From GCA-002726655 sp046582185 (lineage in GTDB: Bacteria; Pseudomonadota; Gammaproteobacteria; Pseudomonadales; Azotimanducaceae): 64,000 nucleotides of DNA. The notes below the pieces were generated by a model. The model did no database searches and had not been told where the DNA came from. It was given only the letters and a program-made list of their open reading frames with translations. Shown piece after piece: positions 34,391 through 43,477 of the stretch. Made by a program: the position numbers and the translations under genes. How positions within the stretch are numbered: position 1 is the first letter of the stretch; the number at the start of each line of letters is the position of its first letter. The stretch spans positions 144,062 to 208,061 of the forward strand of contig JAYGEX010000042.1 of the NCBI GenBank assembly GCA_046582185.1, written 5' to 3'.

Positions 34391-35505
34391 GTAAGATCCT
34401 GAGCTTTGATCCCGGTAAGATTTGGGTTGTTAAAATTGGCAGCTCTCTGCTAACCGATAACGGTCAGGGTCTGGCTGTTGATCTTGTGAATAGTTGGGTT
34501 AACGATATTGTTGATGCGACAACCAAGGGCATCAAGATCGTTATCGTCTCCTCAGGAGCGGTGGCGGAAGGAATGTTGCGACTGGGGTTAAAGAACCGCC
34601 CGAAATCTGTGCACTTGCTTCAGGCTGCAGCAGCAGTGGGTCAAATGGGGCTCATTCAGTTATACGAATCCAGTTTTCAGCGTCATGGCATGCACACTGC
34701 CCAGGTATTGCTGACTCATGACGATCTTCGCTCTCGCGAGCGTTATCTTAATGCGAGAAGTACTTTAAGAAATCTTCTGGATATGGGCGTTATTCCCATT
34801 GTTAACGAGAATGATACCGTGGTCACCGATGAGATCCGTTTTGGTGACAATGATACTTTGGCAGCCTTGGTCGCTAATCTAATTGGGGCTGATACCTTAA
34901 TATTGTTGACGGATCAGCGAGGACTATATTCCAGTGATCCAAGGTCTAACAGCGATGCTCAACTGATCCATAAAGCAAAAGCCAGCGATCCGGAACTTGA
35001 CCGCATGGCGGGGCAAAGTGGCTCCCAGGGTCGTGGCGGCATGGTGACAAAGATAAAGGCGGCGAGAATTGCTGCTCGTAGCGGGGCAAATACACTGATA
35101 GCATCAGGTCGTGCTGCGAGAGTGATACAGGCTATTGGCCTTGGTGATGTGCCCGGTAGTTTGTTGACAGCAGACATGGAGGTTTTAGTATCGCGAAAAC
35201 AATGGTTGGCTACGCTTTCTGCCAGCGGTAAGTTGGTGCTTGATCAGGGGGCGGTAGAAGTACTCCGGGATAAGGGGCGTAGTCTGCTTGCGGTTGGTGT
35301 GCTCGATATTGAAGGTAACTTCACCCGCGGCGAAATGGTCGCCTGTGTGGATGAGAACGGCAGGGAAGTGGCCAGGGGATTGATAAATTACAATCGATCA
35401 GAAGCGGCCAAAATAATTGGTAAAACAAGTAGTAATATAGAGAAAATATTAGGATATCTCGGTGATGAAGAGCTCATTCACCGAGACAATATGCTGGTAG
35501 GTTAG
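34387..35505 (+). CDS. proB: Glutamate 5-kinase
   Basis: The 372-residue enzyme phosphorylates glutamate in the first step of proline synthesis. The amino-acid kinase domain shows VVKIGSSLLTDNGQGL, VSSGAVAEGMLRLGL and PIVNENDTVVTDEIRFGDND. The C-terminal PUA domain starts near residue 275. The start overlaps the obgE stop by 4 bases. proA is not in the window. Confidence 0.96.
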   Translation: MSKILSFDPGKIWVVKIGSSLLTDNGQGLAVDLVNSWVNDIVDATTKGIKIVIVSSGAVAEGMLRLGLKNRPKSVHLLQAAAAVGQMGLIQLYESSFQRHGMHTAQVLLTHDDLRSRERYLNARSTLRNLLDMGVIPIVNENDTVVTDEIRFGDNDTLAALVANLIGADTLILLTDQRGLYSSDPRSNSDAQLIHKAKASDPELDRMAGQSGSQGRGGMVTKIKAARIAARSGANTLIASGRAARVIQAIGLGDVPGSLLTADMEVLVSRKQWLATLSASGKLVLDQGAVEVLRDKGRSLLAVGVLDIEGNFTRGEMVACVDENGREVARGLINYNRSEAAKIIGKTSSNIEKILGYLGDEELIHRDNMLVG

Positions 35506-35512
35506 CAAGTTT

Positions 35513-35779
35513 CTAGGAGTTGAGCAGTTTGACTTTAGTGTTCAGTCTGGACTTATGTCTTGCGGCCTTGTTCTTGTGCATGATGCCGTGACTCACTGCA
35601 TTATCGAGTATTGGAACAGCAGATTTGTAGGCTGCAGTAGCAACTTCATGGTCGCCCGTCTCGATGGCGGCAATCGTCTTCTTGATTGCTGTGCGCATTG
35701 CTGAGCGTTGGCTTGCATTATGTTGGCGCTTGGACTCAGCCTGTCTTGCGCGTTTTTTTGCTTGTAATGTATTTGCCAC
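35513..35779 (-). CDS. rpsT: 30S ribosomal protein S20
   Basis: The 88-residue basic protein (MANTLQAKKRARQAESKRQH, then HKNKAARHKSRLN) is S20, bound to the 5' domain of 16S rRNA. It starts with GTG at 35779, with AGGAT upstream; non-ATG starts are known for rpsT and limit its synthesis. It converges on proB with 7 bases between and diverges from murJ. Confidence 0.96.
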   Translation of the reverse strand: MANTLQAKKRARQAESKRQHNASQRSAMRTAIKKTIAAIETGDHEVATAAYKSAVPILDNAVSHGIMHKNKAARHKSRLNTKVKLLNS

Positions 35780-35903
35780 TATTTATTGTATCCTGAATTG
35801 AACCGGAAAAATTAGACGCGGTACTATGCCTATTCAGCGCACTTTTGTCAATTTGCATTTCCATTAGTTTTGCATGTCTGTCAACGGCACAATTGAGCGG
35901 TGA

Positions 35904-35988
35904 TAATAAGGAAATTGCCATTGATGTAAATTGAGTATCGATGGAAATTAGGGGTCGATGGAAATTGGGAATCGATGGAAATTGGGAA
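35904..35988 (+). repeat. Tandem 17-bp repeat in the rpsT-murJ intergenic region
   Basis: Units TCGATGGAAATTGGGAA stand at 35955-35971 and 35972-35988 (identical), with variants at 35938-35954 and 35921-35937 and a degenerate one at 35904-35920. A decayed trace follows to about 36005. The array lies 36 bases before the murJ start and could vary murJ promoter spacing by slippage. Confidence 0.8.
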
Positions 35989-36024
35989 TTAATAGAAAGA
36001 TGACTCAGACCATAGCAGTATTCG

Positions 36025-37593
36025 ATGGATAACCCTCAGGCGGCGGAAAAGAAAGAACATCGAGGTCTGCTGAAATCCAGCGGAATTGTGTCGATGATGA
36101 CGATGATTTCCAGGGTCTTCGGACTCGTACGAGACATGGTTATTGCCTTTGTTTTCGGCGCTGGCGCCGGTGCAGATGTGTTCTTTCTTGCTTTTCGGAT
36201 TCCGAACCTCTTCAGGCGGCTATTTGCCGAAGGAGCATTTGCCCAGGCTTTTGTCCCGGTCCTTTCCGAGTACAGAGAAACCAGGACAAAGGCAGAGGTT
36301 AAGGATCTGGTAGGCAAGGTTAGCGGTACCTTGGGCGTTAATCTCGTACTCATCACATTGCTTGGTGTGATTGGCGCAGAGTTCGTTATCAGCGTGTTTG
36401 CGGCAGGTTATGTCTACAATGATCAGGTGGAAAAGCTGAGCCTCGCCACTGAAATGCTTCGGCTTACCTTTCCCTATTTATTATTGATTTCCATGACGGC
36501 ATTTTCCGGTGCAATACTAAACACCTATGGGCGCTTCGCTGCGCCAGCTTTTACACCCGTCTTGCTAAATATCTCGCTTATTCTCTGCGCGGTCTTGCTC
36601 AGTCCGCAGATGGATGAGCCAGTGATGGCGCTGGCCTGGGGTGTTCTTATTGCCGGGGTTGCCCAGCTCACATTCCAGTTGCCATTTTTAGCATCGGAGG
36701 GACTGCTGCCCAACCCGACCATTGATTTTCAGGATGAGGGCGTTAAAAAGATTTTGGTTCTGATGTTGCCGGCACTGTTTGGTGTGTCCGTGGGGCAGAT
36801 AAACCTTTTACTTGATACGGTGCTCGCGACCTTCCTTGAGACGGGCAGCCTTTCCTGGCTGTATTATTCAGATCGACTGCTGGAGCTTCCTTTAGCTTTG
36901 TTCGGTATTACGATTGCCACAGTGATCCTGCCAAGCCTGTCCAGAGAGCACGTTAATCAGTCTTCCGGGGATTTTTCAGCAACCCTGAACTGGGCCATGC
37001 GCCTGGTCTTCCTCTTGGGTGTGCCAGCATCTATTGCACTGGTGTTTTTGTCCGAAAGCCTCATAACCACCTTGTTCTACCAGGGGCAGATGACGGAACG
37101 TGATGTGAGCATGGCTTCCTTGAGCCTGATGGCGTATGCGACTGGCCTCTTGGGCCATATGTTAGTAAAAGTTCTGGCGCCAGGTTATTTCGCACGGCAG
37201 GATACGAAAACACCCGTCAAGTACGGCATTGTGACCTTAATCGTTAATATGGTCCTGAATCTGATTCTGGTTTGGCAGTTCAAGCATGCCGGTCTTGCAC
37301 TGGCAACATCATTGTCTGCATTTGTTAACGCAGGCCTTCTGTTTTATGGCCTCCGGCGCAGCGGTACACTGAGCTTAAGCAGTGGATGGTTTGTCTTCCT
37401 GCTTAGGCTGCTGTTTGCCAGCGCCTGTTTGCTCCTGGTGTTGAGTTTCCTGAGCCCGGACTCGGATATCTGGTTCTCTTTGGGATTTGTTGAAAGATTT
37501 GTCACTATGGTCTTGATATGCGCTGCCGGGGCTGTAACCTATGGCGCCTCATTGTGGATGACGGGTTATAAATTTTCCGAAGCGAATCGCTAG
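36025..37593 (+). CDS. murJ: Lipid II flippase MurJ (MviN)
   Basis: The 522-residue protein has about 14 hydrophobic segments and the MurJ N-terminus GIVSMMTMISRVFGLVRDMV, with RIPNLFRRLFAEGAFAQAF soon after. It flips the peptidoglycan precursor lipid II across the inner membrane. Position between rpsT and ribF is the conserved gammaproteobacterial order. No strong ribosome binding site precedes the ATG, and the upstream region carries 17-bp tandem repeats. Confidence 0.96.
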   Translation: MDNPQAAEKKEHRGLLKSSGIVSMMTMISRVFGLVRDMVIAFVFGAGAGADVFFLAFRIPNLFRRLFAEGAFAQAFVPVLSEYRETRTKAEVKDLVGKVSGTLGVNLVLITLLGVIGAEFVISVFAAGYVYNDQVEKLSLATEMLRLTFPYLLLISMTAFSGAILNTYGRFAAPAFTPVLLNISLILCAVLLSPQMDEPVMALAWGVLIAGVAQLTFQLPFLASEGLLPNPTIDFQDEGVKKILVLMLPALFGVSVGQINLLLDTVLATFLETGSLSWLYYSDRLLELPLALFGITIATVILPSLSREHVNQSSGDFSATLNWAMRLVFLLGVPASIALVFLSESLITTLFYQGQMTERDVSMASLSLMAYATGLLGHMLVKVLAPGYFARQDTKTPVKYGIVTLIVNMVLNLILVWQFKHAGLALATSLSAFVNAGLLFYGLRRSGTLSLSSGWFVFLLRLLFASACLLLVLSFLSPDSDIWFSLGFVERFVTMVLICAAGAVTYGASLWMTGYKFSEANR

Positions 37594-37680
37594 AATCAGA
37601 CAGCGGATGACGCACATGGGTCTGGCGTTCAAGTACGCCGCTAGCGTTAATGTTTACATAGGTTGGAAATACGGGCAGAA

Positions 37681-38613
37681 ATGAAGATTATTCGTGGTTT
37701 ACAAAACTTGGCCGAAAGCCATCAGGGCAGTGTGGTCACTATTGGTAACTTCGATGGAGTACACACGGGCCATCAGGCCATATTAAAGCAAGTTAAGGAT
37801 AAGGCTGCCGAACTTGGTGTGTCATCGATGCTGATTTGCTTCGAACCACAGCCAAAAGAGTTCTTTGATGAGTTCAATGCACCGGCGAGGCTCACCCGTT
37901 TTCGCGAAAAAGTAGAATTGCTCGAAGAAAACGGTATCGATCTTGTTCTTTGTTTTAAGTTCAACGAAAGGACGCGGTCCATCGAGGCGCAAGACTTTGT
38001 AGATATGTTAACCAAGCGTATTCGGCTTAGCGCTCTGTATGTGGGCGATGACTTTAAATTTGGCCATGATCGAAGCGGGGACTTTGATTTGCTTCGAGAA
38101 GCCGGAGCCGAGCACGGATTCCCTGTGACGAACTTATATACCTTAAGCATGGAAAAGCTCAGGGTCAGCAGCAGTCATATTCGGGAGTATCTTGCCCAGG
38201 GCGAATTTGAATTAGCAGAAAAAATGCTCGGACACCCTTATGCGATAACCGGTAAGGTTGTTTATGGGCGACAGCTTGGCAGAACATTGGGTGTGCCAAC
38301 GGCGAATATTCAACTGCATCGATATCGTGCGCCCATCGATGGATCCTATGCCGTTGAGATACATGGTTTAGGCGACCCTCGCCGCGGCGTGGCAAATGTT
38401 GGCGTACGCCCAACATTCGATGAGGCGACATTAAAGCCCATATTGGAAGTACATATCTTCGATTTTGACAAGGAAATATACGGCAAGCATGTCAAGGTCG
38501 TGTTCAGGCTAAAGATAAGAGATGAAAAGAAGTTCGATGGTATTGAGCAATTGAAGGAAGCGATTTTTTCCGACATTGAGGAAGCCAAAGAATATTTTCG
38601 ACTAAACGCATGA
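37681..38613 (+). CDS. ribF: Bifunctional riboflavin kinase / FAD synthetase
   Basis: A 310-residue protein from the ATG at 37681 (MKIIRGLQNLAESHQG). The nucleotidyl-transferase domain has VVTIGNFDGVHTGHQAIL and LRVSSSHIREYLAQGEF. The riboflavin-kinase domain has GRTLGVPTANIQL and GVANVGVRPTFD. It makes FMN and FAD from riboflavin. The frame could extend to a TTG at 37663. The stop overlaps lspA by 4 bases. ileS, normally the next gene, is missing. Confidence 0.96.
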   Translation: MKIIRGLQNLAESHQGSVVTIGNFDGVHTGHQAILKQVKDKAAELGVSSMLICFEPQPKEFFDEFNAPARLTRFREKVELLEENGIDLVLCFKFNERTRSIEAQDFVDMLTKRIRLSALYVGDDFKFGHDRSGDFDLLREAGAEHGFPVTNLYTLSMEKLRVSSSHIREYLAQGEFELAEKMLGHPYAITGKVVYGRQLGRTLGVPTANIQLHRYRAPIDGSYAVEIHGLGDPRRGVANVGVRPTFDEATLKPILEVHIFDFDKEIYGKHVKVVFRLKIRDEKKFDGIEQLKEAIFSDIEEAKEYFRLNA

Positions 38614-39098
38614 TTTACTTCGGCTTAAGCTTTGTATTGCTGGTCCTCGACCAGGCAACAAAAATATATATGAGTAGCTTGTTGCCCCTTTGTCAGCCTG
38701 GCTTCTGTAAATCCATCGAGATATTGCCTGTATTTCGCTTTACCATTTTGCACAATCGAGGGGCGGCTTTTAGTTTTCTTCATGATGAGAATGGTTGGCA
38801 ACGTTATTTTCTGGTGGCTGTTTCCTCTGTGGTCAGTGTCTTTATATCGGTGTGGCTGTATCGAGTGTCGAAGCATGAAAAATTACTGGCGTTGGCGCTG
38901 GCTTTCATCCTGGGCGGGGCGCTTGGCAACCTGATCGATAGAGCATCGCAAGGTTATGTGGTTGACTTCATCGTAGTACATTACGAGCAGTACTTTTTCC
39001 CGGCATTTAATATCGCGGACTCAGCGGTCTTCATTGGCGCAGTTCTGCTTATATTGGAAACTGTGACCAAGCCTGGAGAGAAAACTAATGTCGCCTAG
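38610..39098 (+). CDS. lspA: Lipoprotein signal peptidase (signal peptidase II)
   Basis: The 162-residue membrane protease has four hydrophobic segments. LVLDQATKIYM is near the start and NRGAAFSFL follows. The catalytic Asp pair lies in GALGNLIDRASQGYVVDFI and FNIADSAVFIG. It cleaves prolipoproteins such as the BamD and amidohydrolase lipoproteins encoded here. The start overlaps ribF (ATGA) and the end overlaps fkpB by 11 bases. Confidence 0.96.
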   Translation: MIYFGLSFVLLVLDQATKIYMSSLLPLCQPGFCKSIEILPVFRFTILHNRGAAFSFLHDENGWQRYFLVAVSSVVSVFISVWLYRVSKHEKLLALALAFILGGALGNLIDRASQGYVVDFIVVHYEQYFFPAFNIADSAVFIGAVLLILETVTKPGEKTNVA

Positions 39099-39549
39099 AG
39101 TCCCAATTGGTCCAGGTACAAGAGTGATGCTGTATTTCACTATAAAACTCGCCGGTGGCGATATCGTCGACTCAACAAAGGATAAGCCAGCCATGTTTAC
39201 TGTTGGCGATGGTAATCTGCTCCCCGGCTTTGAGCGCGCGATGTTTGGCTTAAGGGCTGGCTCTTCAGTGAGTTTGGAGCTCACTGCAGATGAAGCTTTT
39301 GGCCCATCTAATCCGGATAATTTTCAGATGATGAAACGCACGGACTTTGGACAGGATATTGAATTGTCCGAGGGCCTGATGGTCTCCTTTGCGGATAAGC
39401 AGAATACTGAACTGCCAGGTATTGTAAATCGTATCCTGGGTGACATTATCGAGGTTGATTTTAATCATCCGCTTGCCGGGCGAGACATTGTATTTGATGT
39501 AGAGATAATAACCGTTGAACAAATTTCCAACGAAATAGCGAAGGGGTAA
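39088..39549 (+). CDS. fkpB: FKBP-type peptidyl-prolyl isomerase (SlpA/FkpB)
   Basis: The 153-residue cytoplasmic protein is of the SlyD-like FKBP class: VMLYFTIKLAGGDIVDST, FTVGDGNLLPGFERAMFGL, then the inserted chaperone flap (DEAFGPSNPDNFQMM) and NHPLAGRDIVFDVEI. It isomerises proline bonds during folding. Between lspA and ispH, as is standard in the family. Confidence 0.94.
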   Translation: MSPRVPIGPGTRVMLYFTIKLAGGDIVDSTKDKPAMFTVGDGNLLPGFERAMFGLRAGSSVSLELTADEAFGPSNPDNFQMMKRTDFGQDIELSEGLMVSFADKQNTELPGIVNRILGDIIEVDFNHPLAGRDIVFDVEIITVEQISNEIAKG

Positions 39550-39552
39550 GCA

Positions 39553-40521
39553 ATGGTAATGAAAATTCAGCTGGCAAATCCCCGGGGTTTTTGTGCCGGA
39601 GTAGATCGAGCGATTGAAATAGTCAATCGGGCCCTGGAGGTTTATGGCGCCCCGGTCTATGTCCGTCATGAGGTGGTCCATAATAAGACCGTAGTGGAAG
39701 AGTTAAAGCAAAAAGGCGCGATATTCGTTGAGGAAGTAGACGAAATCCCTTCGGGAGCACTGGTTATCTTTAGTGCCCATGGTGTATCGAAACAGGTTCG
39801 CCGCGATGCGGAAGAACGAAATCTGCGTATATTTGATGCAACCTGTCCTCTGGTAACCAAGGTTCATCTTGAAGTGAGCAAGCTCGCGGCAGAAGATGCT
39901 GAGACAATTTTGATTGGCCACGAAGGGCATCCGGAAGTTGAGGGAACACTTGGCCAATATGAAGCGCAAGGTGGGGAAAGGGATGCAGCAGCAGGAACAA
40001 CGGGCCGCACCTATCTGATTGAAGATCTGGATGACGTGCAGAATATTGAAGTTCAAAACCCAAAGAAGCTCGCTTATGTGACGCAGACAACTTTGTCCGT
40101 TGACGATACGACGGCAATTATTGCTGCCCTCCGAGTGCGCTTTCCGGAAGTTCGTGGTCCGCGCAAGGATGATATTTGTTATGCCACCCAGAACCGGCAG
40201 GATGCGGTAAAAAAGCTGGCCGAACATTGTGATTTAATACTGGTCGTAGGTTCAGCTAATTCATCAAATTCAAATCGTCTGCGGGAACTAGCCGAACGCC
40301 TTGGTACGAAAGCCTTTCTGATTGACGATGCTAGTGAAATTCAGCATGAATGGTTGCAGGATGGCATAACCGTTGGCGTAACCTCCGGCGCGTCTGCCCC
40401 TGAGGCTCTGGTTGAGGGAGTTATTGCAAAACTGAAGGCCGCCGGGGGGGGCTTTGATCGGGAACAGGTGGCAGCTCACGAAAATCTTCAATTTTCCTTG
40501 CCCCGAGAATTGCGAAGATAG
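39553..40521 (+). CDS. ispH: 4-hydroxy-3-methylbut-2-enyl diphosphate reductase
   Basis: The 322-residue iron-sulfur enzyme makes IPP and DMAPP in the last step of the MEP pathway. Cluster cysteines lie in PRGFCAGVDRAIE, FDATCPLVTKVH and DDICYATQNRQ. AAGGGG precedes the ATG at 39553. It follows fkpB by 3 bases. A short insertion, QGGERDAAAGTTGRTYLIED, occurs in the variable loop. Confidence 0.97.
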   Translation: MVMKIQLANPRGFCAGVDRAIEIVNRALEVYGAPVYVRHEVVHNKTVVEELKQKGAIFVEEVDEIPSGALVIFSAHGVSKQVRRDAEERNLRIFDATCPLVTKVHLEVSKLAAEDAETILIGHEGHPEVEGTLGQYEAQGGERDAAAGTTGRTYLIEDLDDVQNIEVQNPKKLAYVTQTTLSVDDTTAIIAALRVRFPEVRGPRKDDICYATQNRQDAVKKLAEHCDLILVVGSANSSNSNRLRELAERLGTKAFLIDDASEIQHEWLQDGITVGVTSGASAPEALVEGVIAKLKAAGGGFDREQVAAHENLQFSLPRELRR

Positions 40522-40586
40522 CCCTCATTGCGCATAATTACCCCAGGTCTGACCGTGCCCACAATACAAATATTAAGGATAAATCG

Positions 40587-40979
40587 ATGATTTCAAAAGG
40601 ATTTACTTTGATAGAACTGATGATTGTCGTTGCGATTATTGGCGTGATCGCATCAATATCCTATCCAAGTTATCAAGGCTATATACGGGATACCTATCAT
40701 GCTCAGGCATTAAGTGACCTGAAGGTATGTAGTCTGGCGCTGGAGCGATATTATTCAAATGGCTTTACTTATGTTGGCGCTGTTGCCGGCGCACCTGCTA
40801 CCAGTCCTCAATGCAGCAATGTATCCCCTGCTAATGCTACGGGTCCTTCCATTCAGTACGACATCTCTTTTGAATCTCTCTCCGCGACTGACTTTACGAT
40901 CAAAGCAACGCCCTCCGATGGTAGTTGTGATGGCAGGTGTATTGAACTTACGGCCGATGGCACTCAAACCACCCTTTAG
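40587..40979 (+). CDS. pilE: Type IV pilin-like protein PilE (minor pilin)
   Basis: The 130-residue protein has a very short leader cut at KG/FTLIELMIVVAIIGVIA, with F+1 and E+5. A hydrophobic helix follows, then the globular domain with the Cys pair CDGRC near the C-terminus. AAGGA lies upstream of the ATG. It comes right after ispH and opens the minor-pilin cluster. In Pseudomonas the equivalent gene sits next to ispH. Minor pilins prime pilus assembly. The 255 bases after it hold no gene I can support. Confidence 0.9.
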   Translation: MISKGFTLIELMIVVAIIGVIASISYPSYQGYIRDTYHAQALSDLKVCSLALERYYSNGFTYVGAVAGAPATSPQCSNVSPANATGPSIQYDISFESLSATDFTIKATPSDGSCDGRCIELTADGTQTTL

Positions 40980-41234
40980 TCGGCGCTGCTAATCGGAACG
41001 TCTGAAGGCGTTGAATTCGCCGCTGCAAGACAGGTATCTACTACCTGCCTACCGTTCGTCGGATGATGAAAGACTCCCATCGGGCGCCCAATGAACCTGA
41101 AACCGCTACGTATAGAATAGTCCCTCGGCGAGCTGCCTCTGGTAGCTGCTTGGCTGTCCCGAATTTGGTTCAGGATAATCCGTATAGATATCGCAGGATG
41201 CACATATTCTTTTACTAGGCAAATTAGTAGTCGA

Positions 41235-41768
41235 ATGATGATGAAACGGACTGAAGGCTTCACCCTAATTGAGTTAATGGTCGTATTGGTGGTCATCGGC
41301 GTGGGTATGTCCGTTGCTGTTCCAAGCTTTCAGGGAATGATCGTCCGCAACCGACTGATTACACAAACCAATGAAGTCATTTTGGCTGTTAATTTGGCCA
41401 GGAGCGAAGCATCCAGAACTGGAAGTCTTGTTTCAATCGCTGCCTCCGATGCATCTAGTGGTAATGAATTTGGCGGAGGTTTCTGCGTTGTGCTTGGTCT
41501 TCCAGCGACGTGTGCGGGCAATGTTGTTCGCCGCTTTGAAGCGTTTGCTGGCACAACTACACTTAACTCCGTGGAAAACGTCACGCTGATTCAATTTAAC
41601 AGTTTGGGTGGTTTGGTCAGCGCCGGCCCCCAGAGTCATAGCCTGGACCTTTGTCGTTCCGGTTATCGCGGCCGAAGAATTCAAATATCGATCATTGGTC
41701 GGGTTAAGTCTCACATCGAAGCGGCCCCAGGTGATTTGAATCCGCCCACTATTCAGCCGTCATGTTGA
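41235..41768 (+). CDS. fimT: GspH/FimT-family minor pseudopilin
   Basis: The 177-residue prepilin is cut at EG/FTLIELMVVLVVIGVGMSV, followed by a FimT/GspH domain (NEVILAVNLARSEASRTGSLV). It starts in a run of three ATG codons; 41235 is the first. The end overlaps the longer pilV frame and lies 24 bases before the preferred pilV start. It belongs to the minor-pilin priming complex fimT-pilVWX-pilY1. FimU would be an equally valid name. Confidence 0.88.
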   Translation: MMMKRTEGFTLIELMVVLVVIGVGMSVAVPSFQGMIVRNRLITQTNEVILAVNLARSEASRTGSLVSIAASDASSGNEFGGGFCVVLGLPATCAGNVVRRFEAFAGTTTLNSVENVTLIQFNSLGGLVSAGPQSHSLDLCRSGYRGRRIQISIIGRVKSHIEAAPGDLNPPTIQPSC

Positions 41769-41791
41769 GCTTGAGGGAAAGAGGATTGCGA

Positions 41792-42298
41792 ATGATAAAG
41801 AAACAACAAGCTGGCTTCTCTCTCATTGAAGTATTAGTGGCGACGGTAATCATGGCGGTAGGAATTTTAGGTGTTGCTGGATTACAGGTGATTAGCTTAC
41901 AGCAGAATCGCAGCTCTCTATTGCGCTCAGAAGCATTGCAGATTGGCAACGACATCATTGATCGGATGCGAGCGAATCCCACCGAAGATTATGGGATTTC
42001 GTATAGCGACCCCCCTCCCAGTAGTGCGAGTAATTGTTTCGGCCGTTTATGTACACAGAGTGAAATGGCGCTGTTCGATCTCGCTCAGTGGAAATGCGCA
42101 ATTAACCCGGTCAGTTCAGACGGTGAGACCTATGCGATATGTACAACACTGGGCCTCGGCTCAACAGCGTCATCAATGCCAGACGGTGAAGGGGAAGTAG
42201 CGATCGATCCTGGCGTTCAAACAGTACGCGTCCGCTGGGCGGATGGGCGTGACGGGGCCAAGGGAACCGTCGTTTTGACAACAAGAGCGGATGGCTAG
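41792..42298 (+). CDS. pilV: Type IV pilus minor pilin PilV
   Basis: A 168-residue prepilin cut at AG/FSLIEVLVATVIMAVGILG. The PilV-typical GLQVISLQQNRSSLLRSEAL and ANDIIDRMRANP-like segment (GNDIIDRMRANPTED) follows. I chose the ATG at 41792 with AGAGGA upstream; an ATG at 41762 would add ten residues. The stop abuts the pilW ATG directly. Confidence 0.92.
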   Translation: MIKKQQAGFSLIEVLVATVIMAVGILGVAGLQVISLQQNRSSLLRSEALQIGNDIIDRMRANPTEDYGISYSDPPPSSASNCFGRLCTQSEMALFDLAQWKCAINPVSSDGETYAICTTLGLGSTASSMPDGEGEVAIDPGVQTVRVRWADGRDGAKGTVVLTTRADG

Positions 42299-43477
42299 AT
42301 GACGGACATTAAGTCTATAAAGAATAGAAGAAGTTCTCAGAGAGGGCTATCACTAATTGAGGTGATGATTGCCCTGGCTCTCGGCTCTGTAATTACTGTA
42401 GGTGTTGTGCAATTGTTCGTGGCCAATAGCGAAACCCATCGATTGATGATGGGCCAGTCGCGTATGCAGGAGTCAGCCCGCTTTTCGCTTGATTTCATTG
42501 GCAGAAGTATCCGCCAGGCAGGTTATCGTGGTTGTTTCTCCAGTAATGATGATCTGCCAAACACCTTTGTAGTTGATCCACTCATAGACAAGCCCCCCTA
42601 CGAATACGACCTTCAATTTGGCGTCCAGGGCTTTGATGGAACCCTTCTCGGTTGGAATCCTGGGCTCGACATTCTGCCACAAACAACCAGTGCAGGTGTA
42701 GATACCAATGTGTATTCAAGCTTAGTCCTGGTTGCGGCGGATTCTACCCAGGGTGCAGGTAATGGCATTGATATTGCCGCTATTGTACCTGGTACAGATG
42801 TAATAACACTGCGGAATATGGATCAGCAGGATATTGAAGCGCGGCTTAACGATTTGTTAGGTGCAACTGCTCCAATTGTTGTCAATCAACCATCAGGCGG
42901 CCTTAATCTCCTGGTTGATCATCTGGCAGTTATTCACGATTGTGAGAAAGCAATGATTTTTCGGGTGACAAGTATTTCTACATCAGGAGGTTTAACGACC
43001 ATTGGTCACGATACTGGTGACACTGATGATTTTAAGAATGACTTTTTCACGCTGGCTGTGAAAAACTCCTTTTTTAAGGACGCTTCGGTGACTGCAATTG
43101 AAAGTCACACATATTATATAGCGCCGGGACTGGGGGAGAACTCCCAGGGAGATACACCACTTAGCCTTTGGAGGAAGTCTAATCTGTTTGCGCCAATTGA
43201 ACTCGTTGAAGGCGTAGAAGACTTACAGATTTTGTATGGCGTATCAACTGACGGCAATGCGACCCCTAATCTATACATTGCGGCGAGTCCTGGGTTGAAT
43301 TGGAAACAAGTAACTACCATTCGCATTACTGTCATCGTCAATAGTATTGATGATGTGGGAGGTACGTCCACGACTACTCACGGATGCGGTGTTCATGAGT
43401 GTGTTCCGGGTGAAAATTTTGATGGACTTATAAGAAAGGCATTTACGCAAACAATTAAATTGCGCAACACAAGCTAG
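42299..43477 (+). CDS. pilW: Type IV pilus minor pilin PilW
   Basis: The 392-residue protein is large for a minor pilin, as is usual for PilW. The leader is cut at RG/LSLIEVMIALALGSVITVG (Leu at +1, E at +5). The globular part shows FSLDFIGRSIRQAGYRGC and the PilW C-terminal ITVIVNSID...FTQTIKLRN. It starts directly after the pilV stop. Its stop codon lies in the left end of repeat R5. Confidence 0.92.
   Translation: MTDIKSIKNRRSSQRGLSLIEVMIALALGSVITVGVVQLFVANSETHRLMMGQSRMQESARFSLDFIGRSIRQAGYRGCFSSNDDLPNTFVVDPLIDKPPYEYDLQFGVQGFDGTLLGWNPGLDILPQTTSAGVDTNVYSSLVLVAADSTQGAGNGIDIAAIVPGTDVITLRNMDQQDIEARLNDLLGATAPIVVNQPSGGLNLLVDHLAVIHDCEKAMIFRVTSISTSGGLTTIGHDTGDTDDFKNDFFTLAVKNSFFKDASVTAIESHTYYIAPGLGENSQGDTPLSLWRKSNLFAPIELVEGVEDLQILYGVSTDGNATPNLYIAASPGLNWKQVTTIRITVIVNSIDDVGGTSTTTHGCGVHECVPGENFDGLIRKAFTQTIKLRNTS

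Noticed and set aside
35904..35988. CRISPR array
   Set aside because: Units are adjacent without spacers and only 17 bp, so this is a simple tandem repeat. No cas genes or other arrays are seen in the window.
40976..41296. 106-residue minus-strand ORF between pilE and fimT
   Set aside because: It has no recognisable domain and overlaps the fimT start. The gap is more likely a control region, with a small hairpin CAGGTA/TACCTG at 41031-41047.
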